NCBI RefSeq assembly: GCF_000759885.1
Contig: NZ_JNAH01000003.1
Location: 124,001-188,000 of the forward strand
Direction: 5' to 3'
Origin: Prochlorococcus marinus str. GP2
Lineage (GTDB): Bacteria; Cyanobacteriota; Cyanobacteriia; PCC-6307; Cyanobiaceae
Length of the DNA: 64,000 nt
The first letter of the stretch is position 1. Every line of letters begins with the position of its first letter. Shown here piece after piece: positions 10,013-18,299 of this stretch. The notes beneath the pieces were generated by a model. It was not told where the DNA came from. It saw only the letters and a program-made list of their open reading frames with translations, and searched no databases. The translations under genes were made by a program, and so were the position numbers.

Positions 10013-11617
10013 ATGTTAGGGACTTTAGGAGCTGGATTGTCTACTTTACCTTGGTTATCTGCTTCAATTTTGTTCCCAATTGCTAGCGCGTTTGTGATAC
10101 CTTTTTTCCCAGACAAAGGTGATGGTAAAGAGGTTAGATGGTTTGCTCTGTCAATTGCATTAATAACTTTTTTAATAACTGTAGGTTCTTATATAAATGG
10201 ATTTGATATTAATAATGAAAATCTGCAACTGAAAGAAAATATTAGTTGGCTTCCGAATTTAGGTCTTACATGGTCAGTTGGTGCTGATGGTATTTCAATG
10301 CCTTTAATCTTGTTAACAAGTTTTATAACTGCTTTAGCAGTTTTAGCTGCATGGCCAGTCAAGTTTAAGCCAAAGTTATTTTTCTTTTTAATATTGGTTA
10401 TGGATGGTGGGCAAATTGCTGTATTTGCAGTTCAAGATATGCTTTTATTTTTTCTCACTTGGGAACTTGAGTTAATTCCCGTATATTTGTTATTAGCTAT
10501 TTGGGGTGGTAAAAATCGACAATATGCAGCAACAAAGTTCATTATCTATACAGCTGGTAGTTCAATATTTATCCTAATAGCTGCATTAGCTATGGGTTTC
10601 TACGGTACAGAAATTCCTAACTTTGAGTTTTCTCACTTGGCATCTCAAGATTTTAGTCAAAAATTTCAAATACTCTGTTATGTGGGGCTCTTAATTGCAT
10701 TTGGAGTAAAACTCCCAATAGTTCCTCTGCATACTTGGCTCCCAGACGCTCATGGAGAGGCTACAGCCCCTGTTCATATGCTTTTAGCTGGAATTTTATT
10801 GAAGATGGGAGGATATGCTCTTTTGAGATTTAATGCACAATTATTACCCGTTGCTCATGCTCAATTTGCCCCATTACTAATAGTTCTTGGAGTAGTTAAT
10901 ATAATTTATGCTGCATTAACTTCTTTTGCGCAAAGAAATCTCAAAAGAAAGATTGCATATAGTTCTATAAGTCATATGGGTTTTGTCCTGATTGGAATAG
11001 GTAGTTTTAGTAGCCTTGGAACAAGCGGAGCAATGCTGCAAATGGTTAGTCATGGGTTAATTGGGGCTAGTTTATTTTTTCTTGTTGGAGCTACTTATGA
11101 CAGAACCAAGACTCTTAAACTTGATGAAATGAGTGGTGTAGGTCAAAAAATGAGAATAATGTTTGCCCTTTGGACTGCTTGCTCCCTTGCTTCACTTGCT
11201 TTACCAGGTATGAGTGGATTTGTTTCAGAATTAATGGTATTTACAGGGTTTGTTACGGATGAAGTTTATACATTGCCATTTAGGGTAGTTATGGCCTCTT
11301 TAGCTGCTATAGGAGTGATACTTACCCCAATTTATCTGCTTTCAATGTTAAGGGAAATTTTCTTTGGTAAAGAAAATCCTAAATTAATCGAAGAACGGAA
11401 ACTTATTGATGCTGAGCCTAGAGAGGTTTATATTATTGCTTGTTTACTGTTTCCAATAATTGGAATAGGATTATATCCAAGGTTAGTGACTGAGAGTTAT
11501 ATCGCATCAATTAACAATTTAGTTGATAGAGATTTAACTGCTGTTAAAAGTGCTGTGAAAACAAATATTTTTTCAGGAACACAAAAAAATGACATCCTTA
11601 AAGCCCCAACAATATAA
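10013..11617 (+). CDS. ndhD: NAD(P)H-quinone oxidoreductase subunit 4 (NdhD)
   Basis: An antiporter-like proton-pumping membrane subunit of NDH-1, paired with NdhF. It is strongly hydrophobic with about 14 helices; the conserved blocks [18 protein letters not shown] and [15 protein letters not shown] mark the MrpD-like core. I place the start at ATG 10013 ([14 protein letters not shown]), giving 534 residues and the usual NdhD N-terminus. A TTG 36 bases upstream (9977) keeps the frame open and would add 12 residues ([12 protein letters not shown]). Neither start has a clear Shine-Dalgarno sequence. Type D1 is inferred from the adjacent ndhF. Confidence 0.93.
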   Translation: MLGTLGAGLSTLPWLSASILFPIASAFVIPFFPDKGDGKEVRWFALSIALITFLITVGSYINGFDINNENLQLKENISWLPNLGLTWSVGADGISMPLILLTSFITALAVLAAWPVKFKPKLFFFLILVMDGGQIAVFAVQDMLLFFLTWELELIPVYLLLAIWGGKNRQYAATKFIIYTAGSSIFILIAALAMGFYGTEIPNFEFSHLASQDFSQKFQILCYVGLLIAFGVKLPIVPLHTWLPDAHGEATAPVHMLLAGILLKMGGYALLRFNAQLLPVAHAQFAPLLIVLGVVNIIYAALTSFAQRNLKRKIAYSSISHMGFVLIGIGSFSSLGTSGAMLQMVSHGLIGASLFFLVGATYDRTKTLKLDEMSGVGQKMRIMFALWTACSLASLALPGMSGFVSELMVFTGFVTDEVYTLPFRVVMASLAAIGVILTPIYLLSMLREIFFGKENPKLIEERKLIDAEPREVYIIACLLFPIIGIGLYPRLVTESYIASINNLVDRDLTAVKSAVKTNIFSGTQKNDILKAPTI

Positions 11618-11679
11618 TTTTTAAATTAATGCAATATTGTATGGCATTAAATAATTAAAAAGTTATCTTATGTCTAGAT

Positions 11680-12561
11680 ATTCCCAAATTTAAGATACCT
11701 TATTTTAATTCTATTGATAGGCAACAATTAGGGCCTAGATTATTAATTAAGTTCCTTCAAGATGCTGCTGGTAAAGGTGATCTTGATCCATGGGATATTG
11801 ATGTAATAAGTGTAATAGATAGCTTTTTAGAACAATACTCCCAAAATTTTGGAAGAAAAGCAAATGGTTCAAATACTTACCAAAAGGATTTGTCTGAGAC
11901 GAGTGAGGCTTTTTTTGCTGCTTCCGTATTAGTTAATTTAAAAGCTCAAGTTTTGGAATCTGAAGTTTTCAAAGAAAATTCTTCAGATTTTGAGGATGAT
12001 TTTGATCTGGATGATCAAGATTGGATTGATCAAGAATTTGATATACCAAAATACCCTGAAAAATATTTAAGGAGAAGATCAATAGCACAACCAATTCTCC
12101 AACGAACGACAACCCTAGGAGAACTGGTAAGTCAGTTAGAATCTATCGCTGAAGTTATGGAAACCCAAGATCTTCTTTTAATGAAGAGAAAAAGAAATAA
12201 AAAATATTCTGATAAGGCTTTAATTTCTCAAGTTAAATCATTAGCGCACCGCGAGAAACTGCCAGAAACCACAAAGGCATTAGGCGAATTTATTGATGGG
12301 TGGGAAAAAGCATTACAGTGGACAGATTTTGAATATTTAGTTGAGAAATGGCAATCAGTTGTAAAAAATGATTTAGATAAAGATCGTCTTGGGGTCTTTT
12401 GGGCCTTGTTATTTTTATCCTCTGAAAACAAAATTGAAATTAAACAAATTAATTCTTTATATGGTCCATTACAAATTAAAAGAATAATTCCTGATGGAGG
12501 CTTAGCTCAATTGCCAATAGAAAATCTTGAGGTAACCAATACCTATCCTTCTGCTGTTTAG
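11680..12561 (+). CDS. scpA: Segregation and condensation protein A (ScpA); start codon unresolved
   Basis: ScpA is the kleisin subunit that bridges SMC heads with ScpB in chromosome condensation. The conserved N-terminal block LLIKFLQDAAGKGDLDPWDI followed by DVISVIDSFLEQY is encoded at about 11737-11838, and the C-terminal winged-helix region lies near 12400-12480. The frame is open from 11659 (after a TAA at 11656) but contains no ATG, GTG or TTG until TTG 11890, which lies after this conserved block and would remove it. The listed start is an ATT (11680) used as a placeholder. The nearest ATG (11670) is in another frame and would need a +1 shift at ATTTAAG. See findings. Confidence 0.8.
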   Translation: MPKFKIPYFNSIDRQQLGPRLLIKFLQDAAGKGDLDPWDIDVISVIDSFLEQYSQNFGRKANGSNTYQKDLSETSEAFFAASVLVNLKAQVLESEVFKENSSDFEDDFDLDDQDWIDQEFDIPKYPEKYLRRRSIAQPILQRTTTLGELVSQLESIAEVMETQDLLLMKRKRNKKYSDKALISQVKSLAHREKLPETTKALGEFIDGWEKALQWTDFEYLVEKWQSVVKNDLDKDRLGVFWALLFLSSENKIEIKQINSLYGPLQIKRIIPDGGLAQLPIENLEVTNTYPSAV

Positions 12562-12609
12562 AAGCTTAATAGTAATAACGTATAATCTTTAAAAAGAGGT
12601 TTTCAATTC

Positions 12610-13788
12610 ATGAAGGCAATGATACTTGCAGCAGGTAAAGGCACACGTGTTCAACCCATAACTCATATCATTCCAAAACCAATGATACCGATTCTACAAA
12701 AACCTGTAATGGAGTTTCTTTTAGAACTCCTCAAAGAACATGGCTTTAAAGAAATAATGGTTAACGTTTCTCACCTCGCTGAAGAAATTGAAAATTACTT
12801 TCGGGATGGTCAAAGATTCGGTGTGGAGATTGCATATAGTTTCGAAGGGAGAATTGAAGATGGGGAACTAATCGGAGATGCTTTAGGTTCAGCAGGAGGA
12901 CTAAAAAAAATTCAAGATTTTCAAAAATTTTTTGATGAAACTTTTGTTGTTCTATGCGGGGATGCTTTAGTGGACTTAGATTTGACTGAAGCAGTTAAGA
13001 AACATAAGGAAAAAGGAGCAATTGCAAGTTTAATTACTAAAAAAGTTACTAGAGATCAAGTATCAAGTTATGGCGTAGTAGTTTCAGATAGTAATGGTCG
13101 AATAAAAGCTTTTCAAGAAAAGCCAACTGTAGATGATGCTTTAAGCGATTCTATAAATACAGGTATTTACCTTTTTGAACCTGAAATTTTTAATTACATA
13201 CCATCAGGTGAAAAATTTGATATTGGTGCTGATCTTTTCCCTAAACTCGTTGAAATGGATTTACCATTTTTTGCACTTCCAATGGATTTCGAATGGGTAG
13301 ATATTGGAAAAGTTCCTGATTATTGGAGTGCTATTCGTAATGTGTTACAAGGAAAAGTAAGACAAGTTGAGATACCTGGCAAAGAAATTAAACCTGGAGT
13401 TTTTACCGGTTTAAATGTTGCTGCTAATTGGGACACAGTTGATATTACTGGGCCTGTATATATAGGTGGAATGACGAGAATAGAGGATGGCGCAACAATT
13501 ATTGGACCTGCAATGATTGGCCCGAGTTGTTGTATTTGCGAAGGTGCCACAATTGATAATTCAATTATTTTTGATTATTCAAAAATCGGTAAGGGTGTTC
13601 GACTAGTAGATAAATTAGTATTTGGCCGATACTGTGTGGGCAAAAATGGAGATCACTTTGATTTGCAAGATGCATCTTTGGATTGGTTGATAACAGATTC
13701 TAGAAGATCTGACATGATTGAGCCATCCCCTCAACAGAAGGCAATGGCAGAATTGTTAGGTACTGATTTGATTAATATTCCAGACTAA
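12610..13788 (+). CDS. Nucleotidyltransferase family sugar-1-phosphate NDP transferase
   Basis: A sugar-phosphate nucleotidyltransferase. Residues 1-20 give the nucleotide-binding loop LAAGKGTRVQPIT with PKPM shortly after. The GT-A-like core continues to about 235, and a left-handed beta-helix follows (hexapeptide repeats such as IGGMTRIEDGATIIGPAMIG, about 278-297). The arrangement is that of mannose-1-phosphate guanylyltransferase and glucose-1-phosphate thymidylyl- or uridylyltransferase relatives, so it probably supplies an activated sugar for cell-surface glycans. Substrate cannot be told from sequence by eye. Its 3' end overlaps the 3' end of convergent metF by 17 bases. Confidence 0.85.
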   Translation: MKAMILAAGKGTRVQPITHIIPKPMIPILQKPVMEFLLELLKEHGFKEIMVNVSHLAEEIENYFRDGQRFGVEIAYSFEGRIEDGELIGDALGSAGGLKKIQDFQKFFDETFVVLCGDALVDLDLTEAVKKHKEKGAIASLITKKVTRDQVSSYGVVVSDSNGRIKAFQEKPTVDDALSDSINTGIYLFEPEIFNYIPSGEKFDIGADLFPKLVEMDLPFFALPMDFEWVDIGKVPDYWSAIRNVLQGKVRQVEIPGKEIKPGVFTGLNVAANWDTVDITGPVYIGGMTRIEDGATIIGPAMIGPSCCICEGATIDNSIIFDYSKIGKGVRLVDKLVFGRYCVGKNGDHFDLQDASLDWLITDSRRSDMIEPSPQQKAMAELLGTDLINIPD

Positions 13789-14662
13789 GATCAGCTTTTT
13801 TAAGAATCTCAGGAATTAAATGTTCCGATTTAACTGCCATTAGATGTATTCCACTCGCAATACAAAAAAAGTCTTGAGCTTGTTCAGCTGCAATTAGAAT
13901 ACCTTCTTCTAAGGGGTTTTTGGCTTCTTTAAGACGATTTAATATATTTTCAGGGATGTTTGCACCGGGGACGTATTTGTTTATAAAGAGAGCATTTTTG
14001 TAAGATTTCAAAAGGAATACACCTGCAATTACAGGAATATCAAGGGGTTTGGCTATTTTTTCGCAAAATTCTATTAAATCTTCTTTTTTCATAACCATTT
14101 GAGTTTGAATGAATTGAGCTCCAGCTTCTTTTTTCTTTCTTATTCTATTTTCTAAACTTTTTTGATTTCTGCAACTTGGATCTGCTGCAGCTCCTGCATA
14201 TATAAATGTTTTTTTATCTGGAAGCTCCTCGAAAGTAGGATCAATTCCTTTATTGAAGTCCTGTATTTGCTTTAGTAATTTTACTGACTCAAACTGATGT
14301 ACTGCTTTAGCATCTTGTTGATCCCCGGCTTTTACGGGATCACCGGTAATGCATAAGATGTTTTTAATTCCTAAAGCATTTGCTCCAAGAATGTCTGATT
14401 GTAAAGCAATTTTATTACGATCTCTACAAGATATTTGCATTATTGGTTCTATCCCATTTTCCAGTAATAGTTTGGACATTGCCAGGCTACACATTCTCAT
14501 TACAGCCCTACTTCCGTCGGTTATGTTAACAGCATGTACCTTATCTTTCAAAAGTTGTGCTATCTTAAGAGATCTTATGGGGTCTCCACCTCTAGGCGGC
14601 ATTAACTCTGCTGTTATCACCTTGGATTTTTTCTCTAAAGTCTGCTGAAGTTTTGATTTCAA
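13772..14662 (-). CDS. metF: Methylenetetrahydrofolate reductase
   Basis: Reduces 5,10-methylene-THF to 5-methyl-THF, the methyl donor for methionine synthesis, using FAD. The 296-residue TIM barrel shows the family N-terminus with catalytic Glu19 in TAELMPPRG, the segment NITDGSRA that binds folate, and NILCITGDP (about 107-115). The length is that of bacterial MetF without a C-terminal regulatory domain. It is convergent and overlapping with the upstream nucleotidyltransferase, and divergent from pedR with 77 bases between starts. Confidence 0.93.
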   Translation of the reverse strand: MKSKLQQTLEKKSKVITAELMPPRGGDPIRSLKIAQLLKDKVHAVNITDGSRAVMRMCSLAMSKLLLENGIEPIMQISCRDRNKIALQSDILGANALGIKNILCITGDPVKAGDQQDAKAVHQFESVKLLKQIQDFNKGIDPTFEELPDKKTFIYAGAAADPSCRNQKSLENRIRKKKEAGAQFIQTQMVMKKEDLIEFCEKIAKPLDIPVIAGVFLLKSYKNALFINKYVPGANIPENILNRLKEAKNPLEEGILIAAEQAQDFFCIASGIHLMAVKSEHLIPEILKKADLSLEY

Positions 14663-14739
14663 TTGCTTTTGTTTCCTAATTGGTTAACAAGTGTAGTGAG
14701 ATTGCTAAACTTAATTAATATAAAAAAGGAACTGTTTAA

Positions 14740-15018
14740 ATGCAAATGGTTGACGAAGAAGTAAACAACATTGACATGATGGGTCTCTCAACAAGAGAGA
14801 TGGAAATCATTGATCTCGTAGCTGATGGGCTTACAAATCAAGAAATTGCAGTAAAACTAACAATTAGTAAAAGAACTGTTGATAATCATGTAAGTAATAT
14901 GTTTACAAAAACAGGTTCAAAAAATAGAGTAGCACTTTTGAATTGGGCAATGGATAATGGAAAGATTTGCAGAGACGGATTTAATTGTTGTTCGCTTCCA
15001 GACTCTGATCAAGAGTAG
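14740..15018 (+). CDS. pedR: Small LuxR-type regulator, PedR-like
   Basis: A 92-residue stand-alone LuxR/FixJ-type HTH (residues 16-74) with GLSTREMEIIDLVADGLTNQ and the recognition helix SKRTVDNHVSNMF, and no receiver domain. Size and C-terminal cysteines (C77, C83, C84 in ICRDGFNCC) match PedR (Synechocystis Ssl0564), a thioredoxin-responsive regulator that senses photosynthetic electron transport through disulfide changes. The start is supported by AAGGA 10 bases before the ATG, one of few clear SD sequences in the window. Its last 38 bases overlap a convergent 61-residue ORF. Assignment rests on size, motif and Cys layout. Confidence 0.8.
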   Translation: MQMVDEEVNNIDMMGLSTREMEIIDLVADGLTNQEIAVKLTISKRTVDNHVSNMFTKTGSKNRVALLNWAMDNGKICRDGFNCCSLPDSDQE

Positions 15019-15166
15019 TGCCTTTTACTTTTTTTGTATCGTTAGCTAAATCCATTAAACAATAATTTGTAGAACCTAATTCGAAGAGTTCTGCATATGC
15101 TATACAGGCTTCTTTGTCTGTGTCAACAAACCTCAATATTCCTTCTTTGTCATAAAGACCATACAT
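14981..15166 (-). CDS. Small conserved-type protein, 61 residues, unknown function
   Basis: A short protein beginning MYGLYDKEGILRFVDTDKEACIAYAELFEL: a beta-strand-like start, a helix, then a polar tail. It reads as a folded soluble protein, with mixed hydrophobic and charged residues, and not as an antisense shadow. It lies in an otherwise empty gap with its own 96-base upstream region. I believe similar proteins occur in other Prochlorococcus but could not check. The C-terminal 12 codons overlap the end of pedR on the other strand. No function can be given. Confidence 0.6.
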   Translation of the reverse strand: MYGLYDKEGILRFVDTDKEACIAYAELFELGSTNYCLMDLANDTKKVKGTTLDQSLEANNN

Positions 15167-15192
15167 TTTTAAAGAGAATAAAAGTTATTTCC

Positions 15193-15230
15193 AAAATATA
15201 AAGAAAATATAAAGGATAGGTGGTTCCTTT
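15193..15230 (-). promoter_or_regulatory. Tandem 11-bp repeat and hairpin upstream of the 61-residue ORF
   Basis: Two exact tandem copies of AAAATATAAAG (plus-strand reading, 15193-15203 and 15204-15214) overlap a 6-bp inverted repeat AAAGGA / TCCTTT (15211-15230). On the minus strand the hairpin precedes a T-rich stretch, so it could end the CYTH-nadK-ndh transcript, while the TATA-rich repeats could be promoter elements of the small ORF that starts at 15166. Both roles are inferred. Confidence 0.4.
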
Positions 15231-15262
15231 GACTAGTTATTTTTGAGAGTTGTCAAATACTT

Positions 15263-15730
15263 CTACTTCCATTCTGAAAAAGGTATGTTTGCAAGACTGA
15301 AATTCGAGTAATTTTTCAGCCCAGTAATTTCTTTTGATAAGAAAGATGGAAGACTTAAATCTTCCTCTTCATTAGAAAGTTCAATTTCTGCAATTTCAAG
15401 TGGAAAATTATTTTCTTTAAAGCAATCTATAATCCAAGATTTTTTTTCAACTTCTAAAAAGAATCTTTCTTTTTTTATTGTATTTGTAAGAGTGGACATT
15501 ATTTTTTCACCATCTTTTTGTGGAATGGAATATTCAAATTCAAAGTTGGTAAAGTTTTCGATATGTTTTTTTAGTGCAATTTTAAAGTCCTCACCAGTAA
15601 ATCTTATCCTAATAATCCAATCATCTAAACTTTTTGATAGATATCCCTGTTCAATAAAAATTGACTTATTGATATATTCTTTCCAATTATCATTTTTTAT
15701 GAGAAAACGTCTTTCTATTTCAAGGGCCAT
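15263..15730 (-). CDS. CYTH domain protein (triphosphate-binding)
   Basis: A 155-residue CYTH-domain protein; family members form a beta-tunnel that binds triphosphates and act mostly as inorganic triphosphatases or, rarely, adenylate cyclases. The N-terminal motif is seen as ALEIERRFLIK (residues 2-12), i.e. the ExExK motif with Arg in the last place. Alternating charged strands follow (WIIRIRF, FKIALKK), supplying the Arg/Lys/Glu that line the tunnel. Length matches the short bacterial CYTH class. The start codon directly abuts the stop of nadK upstream, so it is the downstream member of that operon. Confidence 0.85.
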   Translation of the reverse strand: MALEIERRFLIKNDNWKEYINKSIFIEQGYLSKSLDDWIIRIRFTGEDFKIALKKHIENFTNFEFEYSIPQKDGEKIMSTLTNTIKKERFFLEVEKKSWIIDCFKENNFPLEIAEIELSNEEEDLSLPSFLSKEITGLKNYSNFSLANIPFSEWK

Positions 15731-16642
15731 TTAAATTTTTGGATTTTTTAGAGATAAATCTCCTTTCCAATCTAGTTTTTTTATTAAAGTATTGTAATAG
15801 CTAGTGCTCTCTTTAAACCTAATTATTTTGCAAGGTGATCTCCCTTTTTTGATCTCACAATAATAGCTTTCCTTAATAGTCATACATTTTGAACCGTCTC
15901 TCCATAATTTTATTTCTCCTTTACTTTTTTTGACTGGTTTAATAATTACCTTGCTTGTATTGGGTATAACTATAGGTCTACTTGCTAAGCTCATTGGGCA
16001 TATAGGGTTAATTATCATTGCATCTAAACTAGGATGTACTATAGGTCCACCAGCAGCCATTGAGTATGCAGTCGAACCAGTAGATGTGGATATAATCAAT
16101 CCATCACCTTTATATTCATTTACCTTCTCATTATCGATTTCAATTTGTATTTGGTTGGTGGGAGAAATACTCTCTTCAACCGATTTAAAATAAAAATCAT
16201 TTAATGCGTCATAGCTTTTTATAGTTTTTTCCCCTGTAATGGTTCCACTAATACAAATATCACAATTTAATCTATTCCGAAAATCAATAATATATTCTTC
16301 GTTTTCAAGAATTTCAATAAAAGATTTGTCAAATAAAAAATCTTTTTCTTGAGTAAGAAAACCCAAATTGCCACCAATATTAATGCTCAGTAAAGGTATA
16401 TCATAAGCAGTTAATGCATTTGCACATTTTAGGAAGGTTCCATCACCCCCAAGAACGATTCCAATATTTGGTAGAAATTTTAAATTACATAGATATTGTT
16501 CAATTTGATCTTTATGAAAATCGCTTTCAATTCTTATTGATTTAATATTTTTGGTTTTAAGGACTTCTTCGCAGAACTTAGAAGCTTCTAATGCTGAAGT
16601 ACTGTTTGAACGATATATGATTAGCACTAATGAAAGTTTCAT
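15731..16642 (-). CDS. nadK: NAD kinase
   Basis: Phosphorylates NAD to NADP, the acceptor of photosynthetic electrons. The 303-residue protein has the GGDGT motif (residues 65-69) and the second conserved region [20 protein letters not shown] (about 183-202), the NAD-binding and catalytic signature. Cyanobacteria usually carry two NAD kinases, and which one this is cannot be decided here. It follows ndhE by 9 bases and abuts the CYTH gene, so it lies at the tail of the ndhA-I-G-E run, coupling pyridine-nucleotide supply to NDH-1 genes by position. Confidence 0.95.
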   Translation of the reverse strand: MKLSLVLIIYRSNSTSALEASKFCEEVLKTKNIKSIRIESDFHKDQIEQYLCNLKFLPNIGIVLGGDGTFLKCANALTAYDIPLLSINIGGNLGFLTQEKDFLFDKSFIEILENEEYIIDFRNRLNCDICISGTITGEKTIKSYDALNDFYFKSVEESISPTNQIQIEIDNEKVNEYKGDGLIISTSTGSTAYSMAAGGPIVHPSLDAMIINPICPMSLASRPIVIPNTSKVIIKPVKKSKGEIKLWRDGSKCMTIKESYYCEIKKGRSPCKIIRFKESTSYYNTLIKKLDWKGDLSLKNPKI

Positions 16643-16651
16643 TTAATGCTT

Positions 16652-16972
16652 TTACCATTTTAATAAATTAAAACTTTCCATATCTACAGTTACCCTATTT
16701 CTGTAAAGAGATAACAGAATAGCTAATCCAACGGCAGCTTCTGCAGCTGCAACAGTAATCACAAAAATTGTAAAAACTTGTCCTTGAATTAAATTATTAT
16801 CGATATAGGAAGAAAACGTCATCAAGTTTATATTTACTGCATTCAGCATTAATTCGATGCTCATAAGAACTCTGACTGCATTTCTGCTATTTAATAATCC
16901 CCAAATACCAATGCAAAATAGTGCTGAAGATACTATCAAAAAAGCTTGAATAGGAATTGATTCTAAATTCAT
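16652..16972 (-). CDS. ndhE: NAD(P)H-quinone oxidoreductase subunit 4L (NdhE)
   Basis: NuoK-like membrane subunit of NDH-1: 106 residues, three transmembrane helices, with the conserved Glu-containing helix SIELMLNAVNINLM (about 38-51) and the following AAEAAVGLAILL (about 75-86), both part of the proton path. It is the last ndh gene of the ndhA-I-G-E unit, 18 bases after ndhG. Length and sequence are normal. Confidence 0.96.
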   Translation of the reverse strand: MNLESIPIQAFLIVSSALFCIGIWGLLNSRNAVRVLMSIELMLNAVNINLMTFSSYIDNNLIQGQVFTIFVITVAAAEAAVGLAILLSLYRNRVTVDMESFNLLKW

Positions 16973-16990
16973 AATAGGTAAGACGAAAGG

Positions 16991-17590
16991 TTAATTTTTA
17001 TTTGTAAGTAATGGTTCTGATGATTTTTCAATTAATTCTTGATCTACAGGTAGTCCTGTCGAAATATCTTTGGTCATTACATCTCTTCTAGCTAAAATAA
17101 TAGCCCCAATCATTGCCATTAAAAGCAAAACTGAAGCTACTTCAAATGGGAGTAAATAATCACTGAATAGATGTTCACCAATTCTGATAGTTGATTCTTC
17201 TCTAATAGAGTTTTGAGGACTTGAGAGGCTCCATATATTAGTCAAGTCAACTCTTATTAAGAGACTTAGTAGGGTTAAACATATCGATGTTGATATTATT
17301 CTTCTCGATTTAATGTCATTGATAGGCTTTAAATCTTCTTTTTTATTGACGAGCATAATAGCAAAAATAATTAATACATTCACTGCACCCACATACACTA
17401 AAACTTGTGCCGCAGCAACAAAACTTGCATTTAAAAGAAGATATAATCCTGCCACACTCATAAAAACTCCCCCCAGAAGAAAAGCTGAATAAACAATACT
17501 TTCTAGCAATACAACCCCAAGGGCTCCAATAATGACAACTAAAGATAGAACTATAAAAGAAATAAATTGTGTTGTTATTGCGATGGACAT
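16991..17590 (-). CDS. ndhG: NAD(P)H-quinone oxidoreductase subunit 6 (NdhG)
   Basis: NuoJ-like membrane subunit of NDH-1, 199 residues with five hydrophobic segments. The conserved helix YVGAVNVLIIFAIMLVNKKED (about 66-86) is intact; it contains the pi-bulge region seen in NuoJ. The C-terminus is a polar tail. It lies 13 bases downstream of ndhI and 18 before ndhE, in the fixed cyanobacterial order. Confidence 0.95.
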   Translation of the reverse strand: MSIAITTQFISFIVLSLVVIIGALGVVLLESIVYSAFLLGGVFMSVAGLYLLLNASFVAAAQVLVYVGAVNVLIIFAIMLVNKKEDLKPINDIKSRRIISTSICLTLLSLLIRVDLTNIWSLSSPQNSIREESTIRIGEHLFSDYLLPFEVASVLLLMAMIGAIILARRDVMTKDISTGLPVDQELIEKSSEPLLTNKN

Positions 17591-17603
17591 AAATTAATAG
17601 AAA

Positions 17604-18230
17604 TTAATTAGTTGGACTAGAAACTTTATCTTTATTTTCATTTGATTCAGGCTTCATCCAATCATAGACTTCTTCAGGTAATTTACCAACTCTAGTATCT
17701 GAAGCTGGGATTTCATGAGGGTCCATAACACCTTTAGGAAGATAGGCAAGTTCTCTTAGAGGTTTAACTGAGGGATCTGTTGTGACGTTTGTAGGTAGTC
17801 TACCAAGTGCTACATTATCGAAATTTAGATTGTGTCTGTCAAAAGTAGCTAATTCATATTCTTCGGTCATTGATAGACAATTAGTTGGACAATATTCAAC
17901 ACAATTTCCACAAAATATACAAACTCCGAAATCTATTGAATAATTTCGAAGTTCCTTTTTTTTGGTTTCTTTATTCATTACCCAATCAACTACTGGGAGA
18001 TTAATGGGACATACTCTCACACAAACTTCGCAGGCAATACATTTATCGAATTCATAATGTATTCTTCCTCTATATCTTTCAGAGGGTATTAATTTTTCAT
18101 ATGGATATTGGACAGTAACAGGTCTTCTTCGAAGATGGTCAAAAGTTACTGTTATACCATTGTATAAGTATTTCCCAGCATTAAATGCTTCTTTGATATA
18201 GCTATTTATTTGTTGAAGGAAATTTTTCAT
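17604..18230 (-). CDS. ndhI: NAD(P)H-quinone oxidoreductase subunit I (NdhI), two 4Fe-4S clusters
   Basis: Peripheral-arm subunit passing electrons from ferredoxin toward the quinone site. Two complete CxxCxxCxxxCP motifs are present: C64/C67/C70/C74 ([12 protein letters not shown]) and C104/C107/C110/C114 ([12 protein letters not shown]), each holding a 4Fe-4S cluster. Length 208, with a C-terminal extension typical of cyanobacterial NdhI. It is separated from ndhA by 68 bases that contain a perfect 10-bp hairpin (18276-18299). Confidence 0.97.
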   Translation of the reverse strand: MKNFLQQINSYIKEAFNAGKYLYNGITVTFDHLRRRPVTVQYPYEKLIPSERYRGRIHYEFDKCIACEVCVRVCPINLPVVDWVMNKETKKKELRNYSIDFGVCIFCGNCVEYCPTNCLSMTEEYELATFDRHNLNFDNVALGRLPTNVTTDPSVKPLRELAYLPKGVMDPHEIPASDTRVGKLPEEVYDWMKPESNENKDKVSSPTN

Positions 18231-18275
18231 TTTGAAGAATTTACTTAGTTATTTTATTTTAGTGGATTAATTTTT

Positions 18276-18299
18276 AATTTAAGTATTTTTACTTAAATT
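18276..18299 (-). other. Perfect AT-rich stem-loop between ndhA and ndhI
   Basis: AATTTAAGTA, TTTT, TACTTAAATT: a 10-bp perfect inverted repeat with a 4-base loop, beginning at the ndhA stop codon. There is no T-run after it on the minus strand, so a classical terminator is unlikely. An mRNA processing or stability element inside the ndhA-I-G-E transcript is the simplest reading. Confidence 0.45.

Noticed and set aside
11626-11650. Inverted repeat TTAATGC / GCATTAA after ndhD as a terminator
   Set aside because: Seven-bp, only two GC pairs, 11-base loop and no clear T-run after it; too weak.
11890-12561. scpA starting at TTG 11890 as a complete 223-residue protein
   Set aside because: It would remove the conserved ScpA N-terminal block encoded at about 11737-11838 in the same open frame.
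15193-15214. Start of a CRISPR array
   Set aside because: Only two AT-rich 11-bp tandem copies with no spacers and no cas genes.
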